This document shows, piece after piece, positions 8,108 to 15,641 of a stretch of 64,000 nt of DNA. How positions within the stretch are numbered: the first letter of the stretch is position 1; the number at the start of each line of letters is the position of its first letter. The notes beneath the pieces are model-generated. The model was not told where the DNA came from. It saw nothing but the letters and a program-made list of their open reading frames with translations, and searched no databases. Source of the stretch: Propionibacteriaceae bacterium (lineage in GTDB: Bacteria; Actinomycetota; Actinomycetes; Propionibacteriales; Propionibacteriaceae); assembly GCA_031265875.1 (NCBI GenBank), contig JAISCA010000004.1:70031-134030 (forward strand), read 5' to 3'. A program made the translations under genes and the position numbers.

Positions 8108-8923
8108 ATGCTGGGTGCGATCATCGGCGACATCGTGGGGAGCCCCTACGAGTTCGACCACAGCGCGATCAAGACGACTGACTTCGAATTCTTCAGCGAC
8201 CAGTCGTCCTGGACCGACGACACGGTGATGACGGTGGCCGTGGCCGAGGCTCTGCTGCGGCGGCCCGCCTCCGAGGCCGAGGCCAAGGCGGCGCTGGTGG
8301 AGTCCATGCGGCGGTGGGGGCGAGAGATAGCACTGCCGACGGGCGGCTACGGGGCCCGCTTCTACCACTGGCTGCACGGGGACGACCCCACCCCTTACGG
8401 GTCCTACGGCAACGGCTCCGCCATGCGGGTGTCGGCGGCGGGTTGGTTGTACCCGACCTTGGCGGAGACCGAACACTGGGCCGAGTTGACCGCCGCCGTG
8501 ACACACAACCACCCCGAGGGCGTCAAGGGGGCGCAGGCCACGGCGGCGGCCATCTTCTTGGCCCGGACCGGCCATAGCAAGGTGGAGATCGGGCTGTACG
8601 TCGCCGCCCGCTTCGGCTACGACCTGTCGCGCTCGCTGGACCAGATCCGCCCCACCTATCACCACCTGGAGTCTTGCCAGGAGACCGTCCCGGAGGCGAT
8701 CACCGCCTTCTTGGAGTCGGACAGTTTCGAGAGCGCCATCCGTCTAGCGGTGTCGTTGGGCGGCGACAGCGACACCCTGGCCGCCATCGCCGGCAGCGTG
8801 GCCGAGGCTTTCTACGGCATCCCGCCAGAGCTCGGAGACCAAGCCAAAGCCCGCCTCTCCTCTCCCCTGCTGGCGGTGCTGACGGACTTCGAGGCCGCGG
8901 TCCGGGCCCAGGGAGCGTCGTAA
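8108..8923 (+). CDS. ADP-ribosylglycohydrolase-family protein
   Basis: This family cleaves ADP-ribose from modified proteins, DNA or small molecules, using two magnesium ions. The metal-binding motifs are present: GAIIGDIVGSPYEF at the N-terminus, SSWTDDTVMT near residue 36 (Asp-Asp-Thr), and GGDSDTLAAIAGSVAEAFYG near residue 218. The middle contains GSYGNGSAMRVSAAGW, typical of the fold. The length, 271 residues, is usual. A good ribosome binding site (AGGAGGA) precedes ATG 8108. It follows the DUF1361 gene by 16 bases, so the two may be cotranscribed. The ADP-ribosylated substrate is unknown. Confidence 0.9.
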   Translation: MLGAIIGDIVGSPYEFDHSAIKTTDFEFFSDQSSWTDDTVMTVAVAEALLRRPASEAEAKAALVESMRRWGREIALPTGGYGARFYHWLHGDDPTPYGSYGNGSAMRVSAAGWLYPTLAETEHWAELTAAVTHNHPEGVKGAQATAAAIFLARTGHSKVEIGLYVAARFGYDLSRSLDQIRPTYHHLESCQETVPEAITAFLESDSFESAIRLAVSLGGDSDTLAAIAGSVAEAFYGIPPELGDQAKARLSSPLLAVLTDFEAAVRAQGAS

Positions 8924-8968
8924 TCGACCGAAGCTGGCGTCATCTGAGAACGGTCGATTCAGGTCGAA

Positions 8969-10078
8969 TCAGCCATCTTTTTCCTCCTCACCGTCGCCGC
9001 CTCGCTCTCGCAAGACCATCTGTTCCTCAGCGATGACCGCCTGGAGTTCATCGACGCTGGGCAGCGCGGCACGGGCGTCAGCGGGCAACCCCTCGTAATC
9101 AGCCACGCCGATGGGAGAGCTCGTGCTGGCCAGGGCGAACCGGACCGTGGCCTCGTTCTTACCGGTACACAGCAACAGGCCGATGGTCGGGGCGTGACGT
9201 TGCGGGTCTCGCATCTGTCCGTCGACTATTGCCACATACGTCCCGAGCTGCCCCAGGTAGGCCGGGCGGAACTTGCCCGTCTTGAGTTCGACCACGACGT
9301 AGCGACCCTGCGGGATATGGAACAGGAGGAGGTCGACCGCGAATTCGTCCGTGTCACCGTGCTCATCCGCGACGATCAGCGGATACTGCCGCCCGACGAA
9401 GGCCATGCCCCGCCCGAACTCCATGAGAGTGTCCTGGAGCCTATCCATGAGGGCCTGTTCGACGCGCCGTTCCTTGACCTCATCGACCATGGCGAGGTGT
9501 TCGAAGACGTAGGGGTCTTTGACGAGTAGCTGGGCCAGGTCGGAATCGGGCGGCGGCAAGACAGCGCCGAAGTTGGTGGGTGCGGCGCCGAGTTGGGTCC
9601 GCAGTCCGACTTTGATGAAATGCTCCAACACGTTGCGGCTCCACCCTTCCGCCAGGGAGCGGGCGGCGTACCAGTCACGTTCCTCGCGCGTCGACAAGCG
9701 GTCGATCAGCCCTCGGACATGCCCCCAGGGCAATTGGTCCACAGCTTGTGGACCAATTGAATCGAGGTCCGGCCAGGCGACCGCCAGCATTCGCATGTAC
9801 TTGAGGTTGGTGGGTGACCAACCCCGCTGGCCCGGAAACTCGGCTCGCAGGTCCGACGCCGCCTGCTGAATCACCTTCGCTCCCCACCCCAACCGTTCTT
9901 GGCGGGTCAAGATATCCCGTCCGATGGACCAGTACAGGCGGATGACCTCCCTGTTGGCCGCACGAGCCGCCCGGAGCTGGGTCGCCCGTACTCGCGCCTT
10001 GACGTCGGCGATCCACTCGGCGTAACCCAGGGGCATGTCGTCTAGACCCCGTGCCGCGGGCCGTTCAGGAACTGTCAT
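8969..10078 (-). CDS. PDDEXK nuclease, YhcG/DUF1016 family
   Basis: The N-terminal half is a DUF1016-type helical domain (VIRLYWSIGRDILTRQERLGWGAKVI, followed by FPGQRGWSPTNLKYMRMLA). The C-terminal half is a restriction-endonuclease-like domain with DEFAVDLLLFH, YVVVELKTGKFRPAYLGQLGTYVAIVD and CTGKNEATVRFAL, i.e. the PD-(D/E)xK residues D, E and K. YhcG proteins are putative structure-specific nucleases, often found beside restriction-modification or mobile genes. I chose ATG 10078 (MTVPERPAA) because the minus strand has GGCGGAG just upstream; ATGs at 10102 and 10126 would extend the protein by 8 or 16 residues. Confidence 0.85.
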   Translation of the reverse strand: MTVPERPAARGLDDMPLGYAEWIADVKARVRATQLRAARAANREVIRLYWSIGRDILTRQERLGWGAKVIQQAASDLRAEFPGQRGWSPTNLKYMRMLAVAWPDLDSIGPQAVDQLPWGHVRGLIDRLSTREERDWYAARSLAEGWSRNVLEHFIKVGLRTQLGAAPTNFGAVLPPPDSDLAQLLVKDPYVFEHLAMVDEVKERRVEQALMDRLQDTLMEFGRGMAFVGRQYPLIVADEHGDTDEFAVDLLLFHIPQGRYVVVELKTGKFRPAYLGQLGTYVAIVDGQMRDPQRHAPTIGLLLCTGKNEATVRFALASTSSPIGVADYEGLPADARAALPSVDELQAVIAEEQMVLRERGGDGEEEKDG

Positions 10079-10350
10079 GGGGCTCCGCCTTCCTTTCCGC
10101 ATCAGTGTTCCATCGCCCACTGACACCGACAGGACCCGTCAGGCCTTCGGCTTCCACCTGGACAGCACGTGCTCCACGTCGAAATAGCGACCGCCCGACG
10201 ACACCGAGCTTGATCCGTCGGCTCTCCAGCTGGGTCAGGCAGCGAGAGGCTTTGGAGGGGAATGGGGTGGTCACCTCTCTCCCAAACCGTTTCCGATGAC
10301 CCCGCTGCGGCGGCCCAGGACAGCCCTCCAAAAAAGATCCTGGGTGATCG

Positions 10351-10379
10351 TTACCAAATCGTTATCCGTCTGCTAGACT
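10351..10379 (+). promoter_or_regulatory. Candidate promoter driving a short transcript
   Basis: TTACCA (10351-10356), a 17-base spacer and TAGACT (10374-10379) form a plausible sigma-70-type promoter on the plus strand. No open reading frame follows; instead a strong hairpin terminator begins 33 bases later. Confidence 0.5.
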
Positions 10380-10385
10380 AGTCCC

Positions 10386-10463
10386 GAAGTTGATCTTCCT
10401 CTGGGTGGTCGGAGGCGGGTCCGGAGCTTGACGGAGGGGCTCCGGGCCCGCCTCTTCTTAATT
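10386..10463 (+). ncRNA. Candidate small non-coding RNA (about 78 nt)
   Basis: A promoter-like pair at 10351-10379 would start a transcript near 10386, and 10412-10457 forms a nearly perfect GC-rich hairpin (GAGGCGGGTCCGGAGC against GCTCCGGGCCCGCCTC, one weak pair) followed by TTCTTAATT, a classical intrinsic terminator. The transcript has no start codon with a ribosome binding site. It lies between two divergent protein genes on the minus strand, so it is not the end of a longer plus-strand operon. I do not recognise an RNA family. Confidence 0.4.
10412..10463 (+). terminator. Strong rho-independent terminator
   Basis: A 16-bp stem (10412-10427 with 10442-10457) and a T-rich tail TTCTTAATT make this one of the clearest intrinsic terminators in the window. 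The T tract is on the plus strand, so it ends a plus-strand transcript. Confidence 0.7.
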
Positions 10464-10478
10464 CCCCACCGCCTCGGC

Positions 10479-11477
10479 CTAGAACAGCCGGGACGCCATC
10501 CGCCTCGTGGCGGCTGAGGCCTGGTCGGGGTCCAACACCGCCGTCAGGACGTGCCCGGCGCTGAGCACAGCCAGCAGGGCGATGGCGGACTCCCGATCGA
10601 CCGAGTCGGCTGGGGCCGAGTCAGCCGAAGTGATCGAACTCGAGGAGACATCTGGGCCGAAGCGCTCGGCCGCCGCCGTGACGACGGCTCGCCAGGCCGG
10701 GGCGAGGCGCTGGCCGAAGGCTGGCTCGCGCAGGGCGAAGGCCATGATCTCGAGGTTCAGCACCTGGTCCCACAGCTGGCCGGGGGCGATCTCAGGCCGG
10801 TCGGGATCGGGCACACGGTCGAAGACAGGCTCAGGCGGACCGGCGACGGGCTCAGACTGGTCGGGGTCAGGCTGGGACGCGTCAGCCGCCAACGCGGCCG
10901 CCTGCTCCGCCAGCCGTTGAGCGGCCAATTGGGCGAACAGCTCCTCTTTGGAGGGGAAGTGGGCGTAGAAGGCGCCCTTGGTGAAGCCGGCGGCGGCGGC
11001 GATGTCGCCGACCGAGGCCCCGCCGTACCCCCGCTGGGCGATCAACTGGGCGGCGGCGGCGAGCAATTTGGCCCGGGTGGCCGCCTGGCGGGCGCCCCGG
11101 CGCTGGTGGGGACGGCGGACGGCCGCGTCGAGCACGTCGTCCGTGGCCAGGGCCAGGCCCTGGGCGGCCTCGCGTAAACCACCGGCCACCGCCTCCGAGA
11201 TCTGTGACTTGCTGGCCGCGAAACCATCGGACAGGGCCTGAGTCAAGCTGGCGGCGGCCTCGCTGAGAGCGCGGGCGGCCTCGGCCACAGCCTGGGAGGA
11301 AGCCGCTCCCGCACCACGACCGGACCCCGCACCACCATGGTCGGCCCCAGCACCGCTACGGTCGGCCCCCGCGCCATCACGAGCCGCCCCCAAACCGCCG
11401 CCAGCGGTCCCCGGCCCCCGGCCGGCGCCGGCCGGTGAGTCAGTCGCTCCGGCGGCGGAGCGGAAGGGCTTGTCCAT
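10479..11477 (-). CDS. TetR-family regulator with an unusual N-terminal extension
   Basis: The TetR DNA-binding domain occupies about residues 125-175 (RAKLLAAAAQLIAQRGYGGASVGDIAAAAGFTKGAFYAHFPSKEELF); the rest of the C-terminus is the ligand/dimer domain. Before it lie about 45 residues of Gly/Ala/Asp/Arg low complexity (residues 10-55) and a long amphipathic Ala-rich helix (residues 55-110, phasin-like). Normal TetR proteins have only 5-20 residues there. A GTG at 11135 would give a conventional 218-residue protein but has no visible ribosome binding site. The gene is divergent from the ABC transporter at 11612, and the shared region is full of palindromes, so it probably represses that transporter and itself. 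Confidence 0.85.
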   Translation of the reverse strand: MDKPFRSAAGATDSPAGAGRGPGTAGGGLGAARDGAGADRSGAGADHGGAGSGRGAGAASSQAVAEAARALSEAAASLTQALSDGFAASKSQISEAVAGGLREAAQGLALATDDVLDAAVRRPHQRRGARQAATRAKLLAAAAQLIAQRGYGGASVGDIAAAAGFTKGAFYAHFPSKEELFAQLAAQRLAEQAAALAADASQPDPDQSEPVAGPPEPVFDRVPDPDRPEIAPGQLWDQVLNLEIMAFALREPAFGQRLAPAWRAVVTAAAERFGPDVSSSSITSADSAPADSVDRESAIALLAVLSAGHVLTAVLDPDQASAATRRMASRLF

Positions 11478-11503
11478 GGCCTCAACTTACCATGCCCTAC
11501 CAC

Positions 11504-11556
11504 TTGGCATATCCGTACCGGTAGGTATACCGTACCTGACGAGTCGCATACCAAAC
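11504..11556 (+). promoter_or_regulatory. Promoter of the ABC operon overlapped by TetR-type palindromes
   Basis: TTGGCA (11504-11509) and TATACC (11526-11531) are 16 bases apart and point at the ABC genes. Palindromes TACCGGTA (11516-11523) and GGTATACC (11524-11531) cover the spacer and minus 10, and CCGTACC / GGTACGG half-sites flank the region (11513-11519 and 11547-11553). This is where a TetR repressor would be expected to bind. Confidence 0.55.
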
Positions 11557-11611
11557 GGTACGGAAATCAGGGCCGACCCGACCAACCCCGACCAGCCCGA
11601 CAGGAGACGAC

Positions 11612-12430
11612 ATGACCGACCAACCCACCTTGGTGGTCCACCAAGTCAGCAAGCGCTACCCCGGACGGGCCGGCGTCCAGGCCAACGACCGGGTCAGCTT
11701 GACCGTGCCAGCCGGTCAGGTGGTCGGTTTGCTGGGGCACAACGGGGCCGGCAAGACCACCCTGGTGGGCCAGATCGTCGGTCTGCTGCGACCGGACAGC
11801 GGCAGCATCAGCCTGGCCGGCCACGACGCCGTGGCCCAGCCCGGTCTGGCCCGCCGGCTGACCAGCGTCCAGGTCCAGACCGCCTGCGCCCTGGAGGGCA
11901 TCACCCCGCGCGGCGCCATCCGCACCATCGGCCGCATCCGCGGCGGCAGCCGGGCCCAGGTCCGGGCCCGGGCCGATCAGCTGATCGAGGCCCTCGACCT
12001 CGGCCCCTGGGCCGACCGGCCCGCCGAGCAGCTCTCCGGCGGGGTGGCCCGGCTGACCGCCTTCGGCATGGCCGCCGTCGTGCCCGGGGCCCTGGTCATC
12101 CTGGACGAGCCGACCAACGACGTCGACCCGGTCCGCCGCCGCCTGCTCTGGGGCCAGATCCAGCGCTTGGCCGAGGCCGGCACGGCCGTCCTCTTGATCA
12201 CTCACAACGTCCGGGAGGCCGAGCAGGTGGTGGACCGATTGGTCGTCTTGGAACAGGGCCAGGTGGTGGCGGCCGGCTCCCTGGCCGAGCTGACCGCCGA
12301 CGGCCAGAGAGACCTGGAGGAGGCCTACATCGCCATCTGCGGTCGCTCCCCAGACCCGACGGCAGCCGCCCCGGACCGCCTGGCCGAGCCCCAGACCGCT
12401 GGTAGCGCTGGATCGGAGAACCGCCCATGA
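11612..12430 (+). CDS. ABC transporter ATP-binding protein (ABC-2 export type)
   Basis: This is the nucleotide-binding subunit of an ABC exporter. Walker A is GHNGAGKTT (residues 47-55), the signature is LSGGVARLTA (around residue 143), Walker B is VILDEPTND and the switch His is in LLITHNV. The overall architecture matches the CcmA/DRA subfamily that pairs with ABC-2 permeases. The last four bases overlap the start of the permease gene (ATGA), indicating translational coupling. The position beside a divergent tetR gene suggests a drug or toxic-compound exporter, but the substrate is not identifiable. Confidence 0.9.
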   Translation: MTDQPTLVVHQVSKRYPGRAGVQANDRVSLTVPAGQVVGLLGHNGAGKTTLVGQIVGLLRPDSGSISLAGHDAVAQPGLARRLTSVQVQTACALEGITPRGAIRTIGRIRGGSRAQVRARADQLIEALDLGPWADRPAEQLSGGVARLTAFGMAAVVPGALVILDEPTNDVDPVRRRLLWGQIQRLAEAGTAVLLITHNVREAEQVVDRLVVLEQGQVVAAGSLAELTADGQRDLEEAYIAICGRSPDPTAAAPDRLAEPQTAGSAGSENRP

Positions 12431-13164
12431 CGACCGTGATCAGGCAACTCGGCCTCTATCTGGGCTGGCAGTTCCGCCGCGCCAGCCAGGTCGTGCCCCT
12501 GCTGATAGTGGTCCAGATCGTCTTAGCCGTCGCCACCGTGGTCGGCTACGGCTACCTGATCGGCGACGCCCCGCGCCCGGTCCTGCTCTACCTCGCCACC
12601 GGGGCCTCGACCGTCAGCCTGGTCAGCGTCGGCCTGATCATGACCCCTCAGATGGTGGCCCGGCAGCGCTCCGAAGGCAGCTTCGACTGGGTCCGCACCC
12701 TGCCGCTGCCCCGCGGCGTGCTGGTGGCGGCCGACCTGATCCTATGGACCGCCCTGGCCCTGCCCGGCATGGTCTTGGGCTTGGTCACCGGCACGGTCCG
12801 TTTCCAAGTCGACCTGGCCCTGACGCCTTGGCTGCCCCTGGTGGCGCTGGCGGTGGCGGCCACGGCGGCCTGCGTCGGCTACGCCCTGGCCTGCCTGCTG
12901 CACCCGATGGCGGCGGTCTTGATCAGCCAAGTCCTGATCTTCGTCGTGCTGCTCTTCTCCCCCGTCTCCTACCCGGTCGAGCGCCTGCCCGACTGGCTTC
13001 AGACCATCCACCATTGGCTGCCCTTGGAAGCCATGGCCGATCTCATGCGGGCCTGCCTGTTGCGCCACGACTTCCCGGTCCTGGGCCGTGACGTGGCGGT
13101 CCTGGCGATCTGGTGCCTAGCCGCCCTGGCCGGGGCCACCTGGGCCCTGAGGCGACGGGGCTAA
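12427..13164 (+). CDS. ABC-2 type transporter permease
   Basis: The 245-residue protein has six hydrophobic segments, beginning around residues 20-42 (VVPLLIVVQIVLAVATVVGYG) and 58-78, then 105-125, 135-155, 165-185 and 215-238, the standard ABC-2 permease topology. The conserved stretch LLFSPVSYPVERLPDWLQTIHHWLPLEAMADLMR between helices 5 and 6 is the hallmark ABC-2 region (SPvxYPxxxLPxwl...P). It partners the ATPase encoded immediately upstream with a 4-base overlap. Confidence 0.9.
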   Translation: MTTVIRQLGLYLGWQFRRASQVVPLLIVVQIVLAVATVVGYGYLIGDAPRPVLLYLATGASTVSLVSVGLIMTPQMVARQRSEGSFDWVRTLPLPRGVLVAADLILWTALALPGMVLGLVTGTVRFQVDLALTPWLPLVALAVAATAACVGYALACLLHPMAAVLISQVLIFVVLLFSPVSYPVERLPDWLQTIHHWLPLEAMADLMRACLLRHDFPVLGRDVAVLAIWCLAALAGATWALRRRG

Positions 13165-13476
13165 GACCAGCGCCGCGCTGCCCGGCCCGATCCCCCGCTC
13201 GCTGGCGGCGGCAGTCACGACCGAGCGTTGCCGCGGCTCGGACCGGCTGGTCGACTGACCCAACCCACCGCTCGGCGGCGGGGCCGAAGCCGAGCGAGCC
13301 TGGGCCGACGGATACGGATAGGGCGACTACGGATACGGATACGGCGCCGGCCCCGTCGGACGGCGACTCGTCCTTGTCTAGCGGCGCTGAGCCCGATTAA
13401 GCTGACGCCGAGCGCCATGGCGGCGCGACGCAGTGCAGGTCCGTGGCGACTTGGGCCGCCGACACTTGGGAAACCG
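13165..13476. other. 312-base intergenic region with short tandem repeats
   Basis: No gene is supported. The region contains a run of GGATACGGATA-type short repeats (about 13310-13345) and GC-rich imperfect inverted repeats near 13190-13250 that could end the ABC operon. Nothing else is evident. Confidence 0.4.
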
Positions 13477-14727
13477 ATGCCGAATTTCGCTGATCTGAGC
13501 CCGGACTTGGCCGTCCGTTACGTGCGCGAGCGAACCGACGTCTTCCAGCCCGACGGCGGCTTGCACGTGCATGAGATCGACCACGTGGAAGGCGAAGGCT
13601 TCGTCAACCACCTGTACAAGATCTGGGACGACTCCGGCCGCGCCGTCATCGTCAAGCAGGCCAAACCCTATTTCAGCTTCCTCGGCCCCGAAGCCGACGT
13701 CCCCATCACCGTCAGCCGCAACCGGATCGAGGCCGACGCCTACCGGTTGCGTTCCCTGATCGTGCCGGAGTACGTCCTGCCCCTGATCAAGATCGACCCC
13801 TGCAACAACCTCTTCGTCCAGGAGTGCTGGCACCGGCCCACCCTGCGGTCCCAGTTCCGGGCCGGCCAGCTCTTCCCCCACTTCCCGGCCATGATCGGCC
13901 AGTACATCGCCCGCAGCGCTTTCTACACCTCCGAGTTGTACCTCGACCAGAGCGAGCACCAGGAATTGGGCGGCGCCTTCAACAACGTCGGCATGAGACG
14001 GGTGCTGGAGGATGTCTTATTCAGCTTCCACACCATCCATCGGCCGGCCGAGCTGGAGGCGTATTTCACCACCCACCACAACTTCATCCCCGCCTTATTG
14101 GCCGACGACGATTTCATGGTCGAAGTGCTGGCCTTGCGCGACGTCTACCTGAAGCGGAATGACTGCTTGGTGCACGGCGACCTGCACACCTCCAACATCA
14201 TGATCGACCAGGACCGCATGGCCGTCTTCGACATGGAGTACGCCCACCTCGGCTCGTACAGCACCGACCTGGGATATCTCATGGGCAATTTGATATTCCC
14301 CCACATCGCCATGTTGTTCCACCACCAGGATTGGCCGCCGGATCGCCGCCAGGACTTCCGCCGCGCCGTGCTGGGTTACGCGGTCGAGATCATGGATTGT
14401 TTCATGGCCGAGTTCCAGGCCTGTTGGCGGCGCGACGCCAAGCCGCTGTATCAAGACCGGCTCGACTACCTGCCCCGCCTGATGGGCGACCTGGTGCCCG
14501 ACGTGGCCGGCCTGATGGCCGTCCAGTCGATGAACCGGGCGCTCTATCCGGGCGTGGCCCAGGACTACGAGCTGATCCCGGACGGGCCCGACCTGGAGCG
14601 GGCCCGCACCTTGACCGTGCTGGTCGGCCTGGCCTTGATCAAGGGCCGCCACAGCCTCACCACGATGGCTGACGTGGTCGACCTGATCGAGCGCACCGTG
14701 ACGATGTACGAGGCCCGCGCCCTCTGA
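13477..14727 (+). CDS. mtnK: S-methyl-5-thioribose kinase-like protein (MtnK family)
   Basis: MtnK phosphorylates 5-methylthioribose in the methionine salvage pathway. The family alignment is good along the length: FVNHLYKIWDD...AVIVKQAKPYFSFLG (nucleotide-binding strand with the Lys), RNRIEADAYRL, the FYTSELYL segment typical of MtnK, LVHGDLHTSNIMI (catalytic loop, HGDLHT) and AVFDMEYAHLG (metal-binding region, where B. subtilis MtnK has IDPEFAFYG). The length, 416 residues, is as expected. ATG 13477 is chosen because MPNFADLSPDLAVRYV begins at the family start; the frame stays open upstream without similarity. No other methionine-salvage gene (mtnA and so on) is nearby, so a broader sugar kinase role cannot be excluded. 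Confidence 0.7.
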   Translation: MPNFADLSPDLAVRYVRERTDVFQPDGGLHVHEIDHVEGEGFVNHLYKIWDDSGRAVIVKQAKPYFSFLGPEADVPITVSRNRIEADAYRLRSLIVPEYVLPLIKIDPCNNLFVQECWHRPTLRSQFRAGQLFPHFPAMIGQYIARSAFYTSELYLDQSEHQELGGAFNNVGMRRVLEDVLFSFHTIHRPAELEAYFTTHHNFIPALLADDDFMVEVLALRDVYLKRNDCLVHGDLHTSNIMIDQDRMAVFDMEYAHLGSYSTDLGYLMGNLIFPHIAMLFHHQDWPPDRRQDFRRAVLGYAVEIMDCFMAEFQACWRRDAKPLYQDRLDYLPRLMGDLVPDVAGLMAVQSMNRALYPGVAQDYELIPDGPDLERARTLTVLVGLALIKGRHSLTTMADVVDLIERTVTMYEARAL

Positions 14728-14816
14728 TCCCACCGCTAGTGGGCTGTCGCCCCTAGACCGTCCGGAGCTTGTCCGGCGCTGGCGGTTCACCTTGACTGGA
14801 GACACCGGCCCGGACA

Positions 14817-14985
14817 CTAGTGTCGTGTTAGGGAAATGTCTGACGCTGCGCTGCGCCAGCCGGGGCCTCTGGTGGCGTTGTCGGGCCCGTCTGAACACGT
14901 CCAGTGTTCAGACGACCCTCCGCCTGGCCAGACACCCCACCTGACCCATGCTCGCCTATCAACCATCTCCCTAACACGACACTAG
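14817..14985. mobile_element. MITE-like element, 169 bp with 22-bp terminal inverted repeats
   Basis: Bases 14817-14838 and 14964-14985 are inverted repeats matching at 21 of 22 positions, beginning CTAGTGTCGTGTTAGGG. Inside is a perfect 11-bp hairpin (CGTCTGAACAC against GTGTTCAGACG at 14889-14915) and no coding capacity. Related termini occur at 2066 and 19616. It has the size, termini and lack of genes expected of a miniature inverted-repeat element. A target-site duplication is not obvious. Confidence 0.6.
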
Positions 14986-14995
14986 GCTGACCGGC

Positions 14996-15607
14996 ATGAT
15001 CGCTCCCGTGCCCGGCCAGGACCGCGCCTACGTCGCTCTGCCACCCCGCCAGCGCCCCATCGTGATCCGGCGGGCGGCCCGCCTGCTGGTGCGCAGTCAG
15101 GGCTTGGTCCTGCTCCAACTCGACTCCGATCCGGGCCTGGACCAGGTGACCTGGTGGACCACTCCGGGCGGCGGCCTGGACGCCGGCGAGTCCTTCGCCC
15201 AAGCGGCGGTCCGGGAATTGCGCGAGGAGACTGGACTGAAGGTCGACCAGTCCGACCTGATCGGACCGGTCGCCCACCGCTTCGTCCGCCACGGCTACTC
15301 GGACGAGGTCCTGCTCCAAGAGGAGTTCTTCTTCGCCCTCGACTGGCCCCGGCCGGACCCGCTCGACACCACCGGTTGCACCAGCGAGGAGCGGGCCACG
15401 GTGCGCCGGGTCGAATGGGTGGCCTTGGACCGCTTGGCCGGGCAGCGCGTCTTCCCGGCCCAACTGGGCCAGTTGTTGGAGGCCGGCCCGGAACTGGTCG
15501 AGCTGGGCCTGATGGACGAGTCCACCACCGCCATCGAGGAGGACTGGTTGGTCGAGCGCTTGGGCGGACCCTGGCCCGATCCGGCGCCGAATCACTCTGA
15601 TGGGTGA
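14996..15607 (+). CDS. NUDIX hydrolase
   Basis: The NUDIX box GGGLDAGESFAQAAVRELREETGL (residues 58-81) fits the family pattern Gx5Ex7REUxEExGU and defines the metal site for pyrophosphate hydrolysis of nucleoside-diphosphate derivatives. The 203-residue length is somewhat longer than minimal NUDIX proteins, with a C-terminal helical extension. TAGGCT (14983-14988), formed at the edge of the upstream repeat element, is positioned seven bases before the ATG, so transcription is probably leaderless and dependent on the element end. Substrate unknown. Confidence 0.85.
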   Translation: MIAPVPGQDRAYVALPPRQRPIVIRRAARLLVRSQGLVLLQLDSDPGLDQVTWWTTPGGGLDAGESFAQAAVRELREETGLKVDQSDLIGPVAHRFVRHGYSDEVLLQEEFFFALDWPRPDPLDTTGCTSEERATVRRVEWVALDRLAGQRVFPAQLGQLLEAGPELVELGLMDESTTAIEEDWLVERLGGPWPDPAPNHSDG

Positions 15608-15641
15608 GGTCACAGGCGGCGACCGGCTCTAGGCTGGCGCC

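Larger units (their letters stand above)
10079..10478. other. 400-base stretch without a confident gene
   Basis: On the minus strand, about 10140-10330 looks like a decayed coding remnant: in two different frames it reads FPSKASRCLTQLESRRIKLG and then GRYFDVEHVLSRWKPKA before a stop, which would need a frameshift to join. The right part (10351-10463) holds the promoter and hairpin described as a possible small RNA. Confidence 0.4.

Noticed and set aside
10065..10331. An 88-residue minus-strand ORF beside the YhcG-type nuclease
   Set aside because: Possible remnant of a gene (a second frame reads GRYFDVEHVLSRWKPKA before a stop), but it needs a frameshift and has no recognised homology, so it is listed only as part of the empty stretch.
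13305..13350. Short GGATACGGATA repeats as a CRISPR or VNTR
   Set aside because: Only a few short units without regular spacers; no cas genes nearby.
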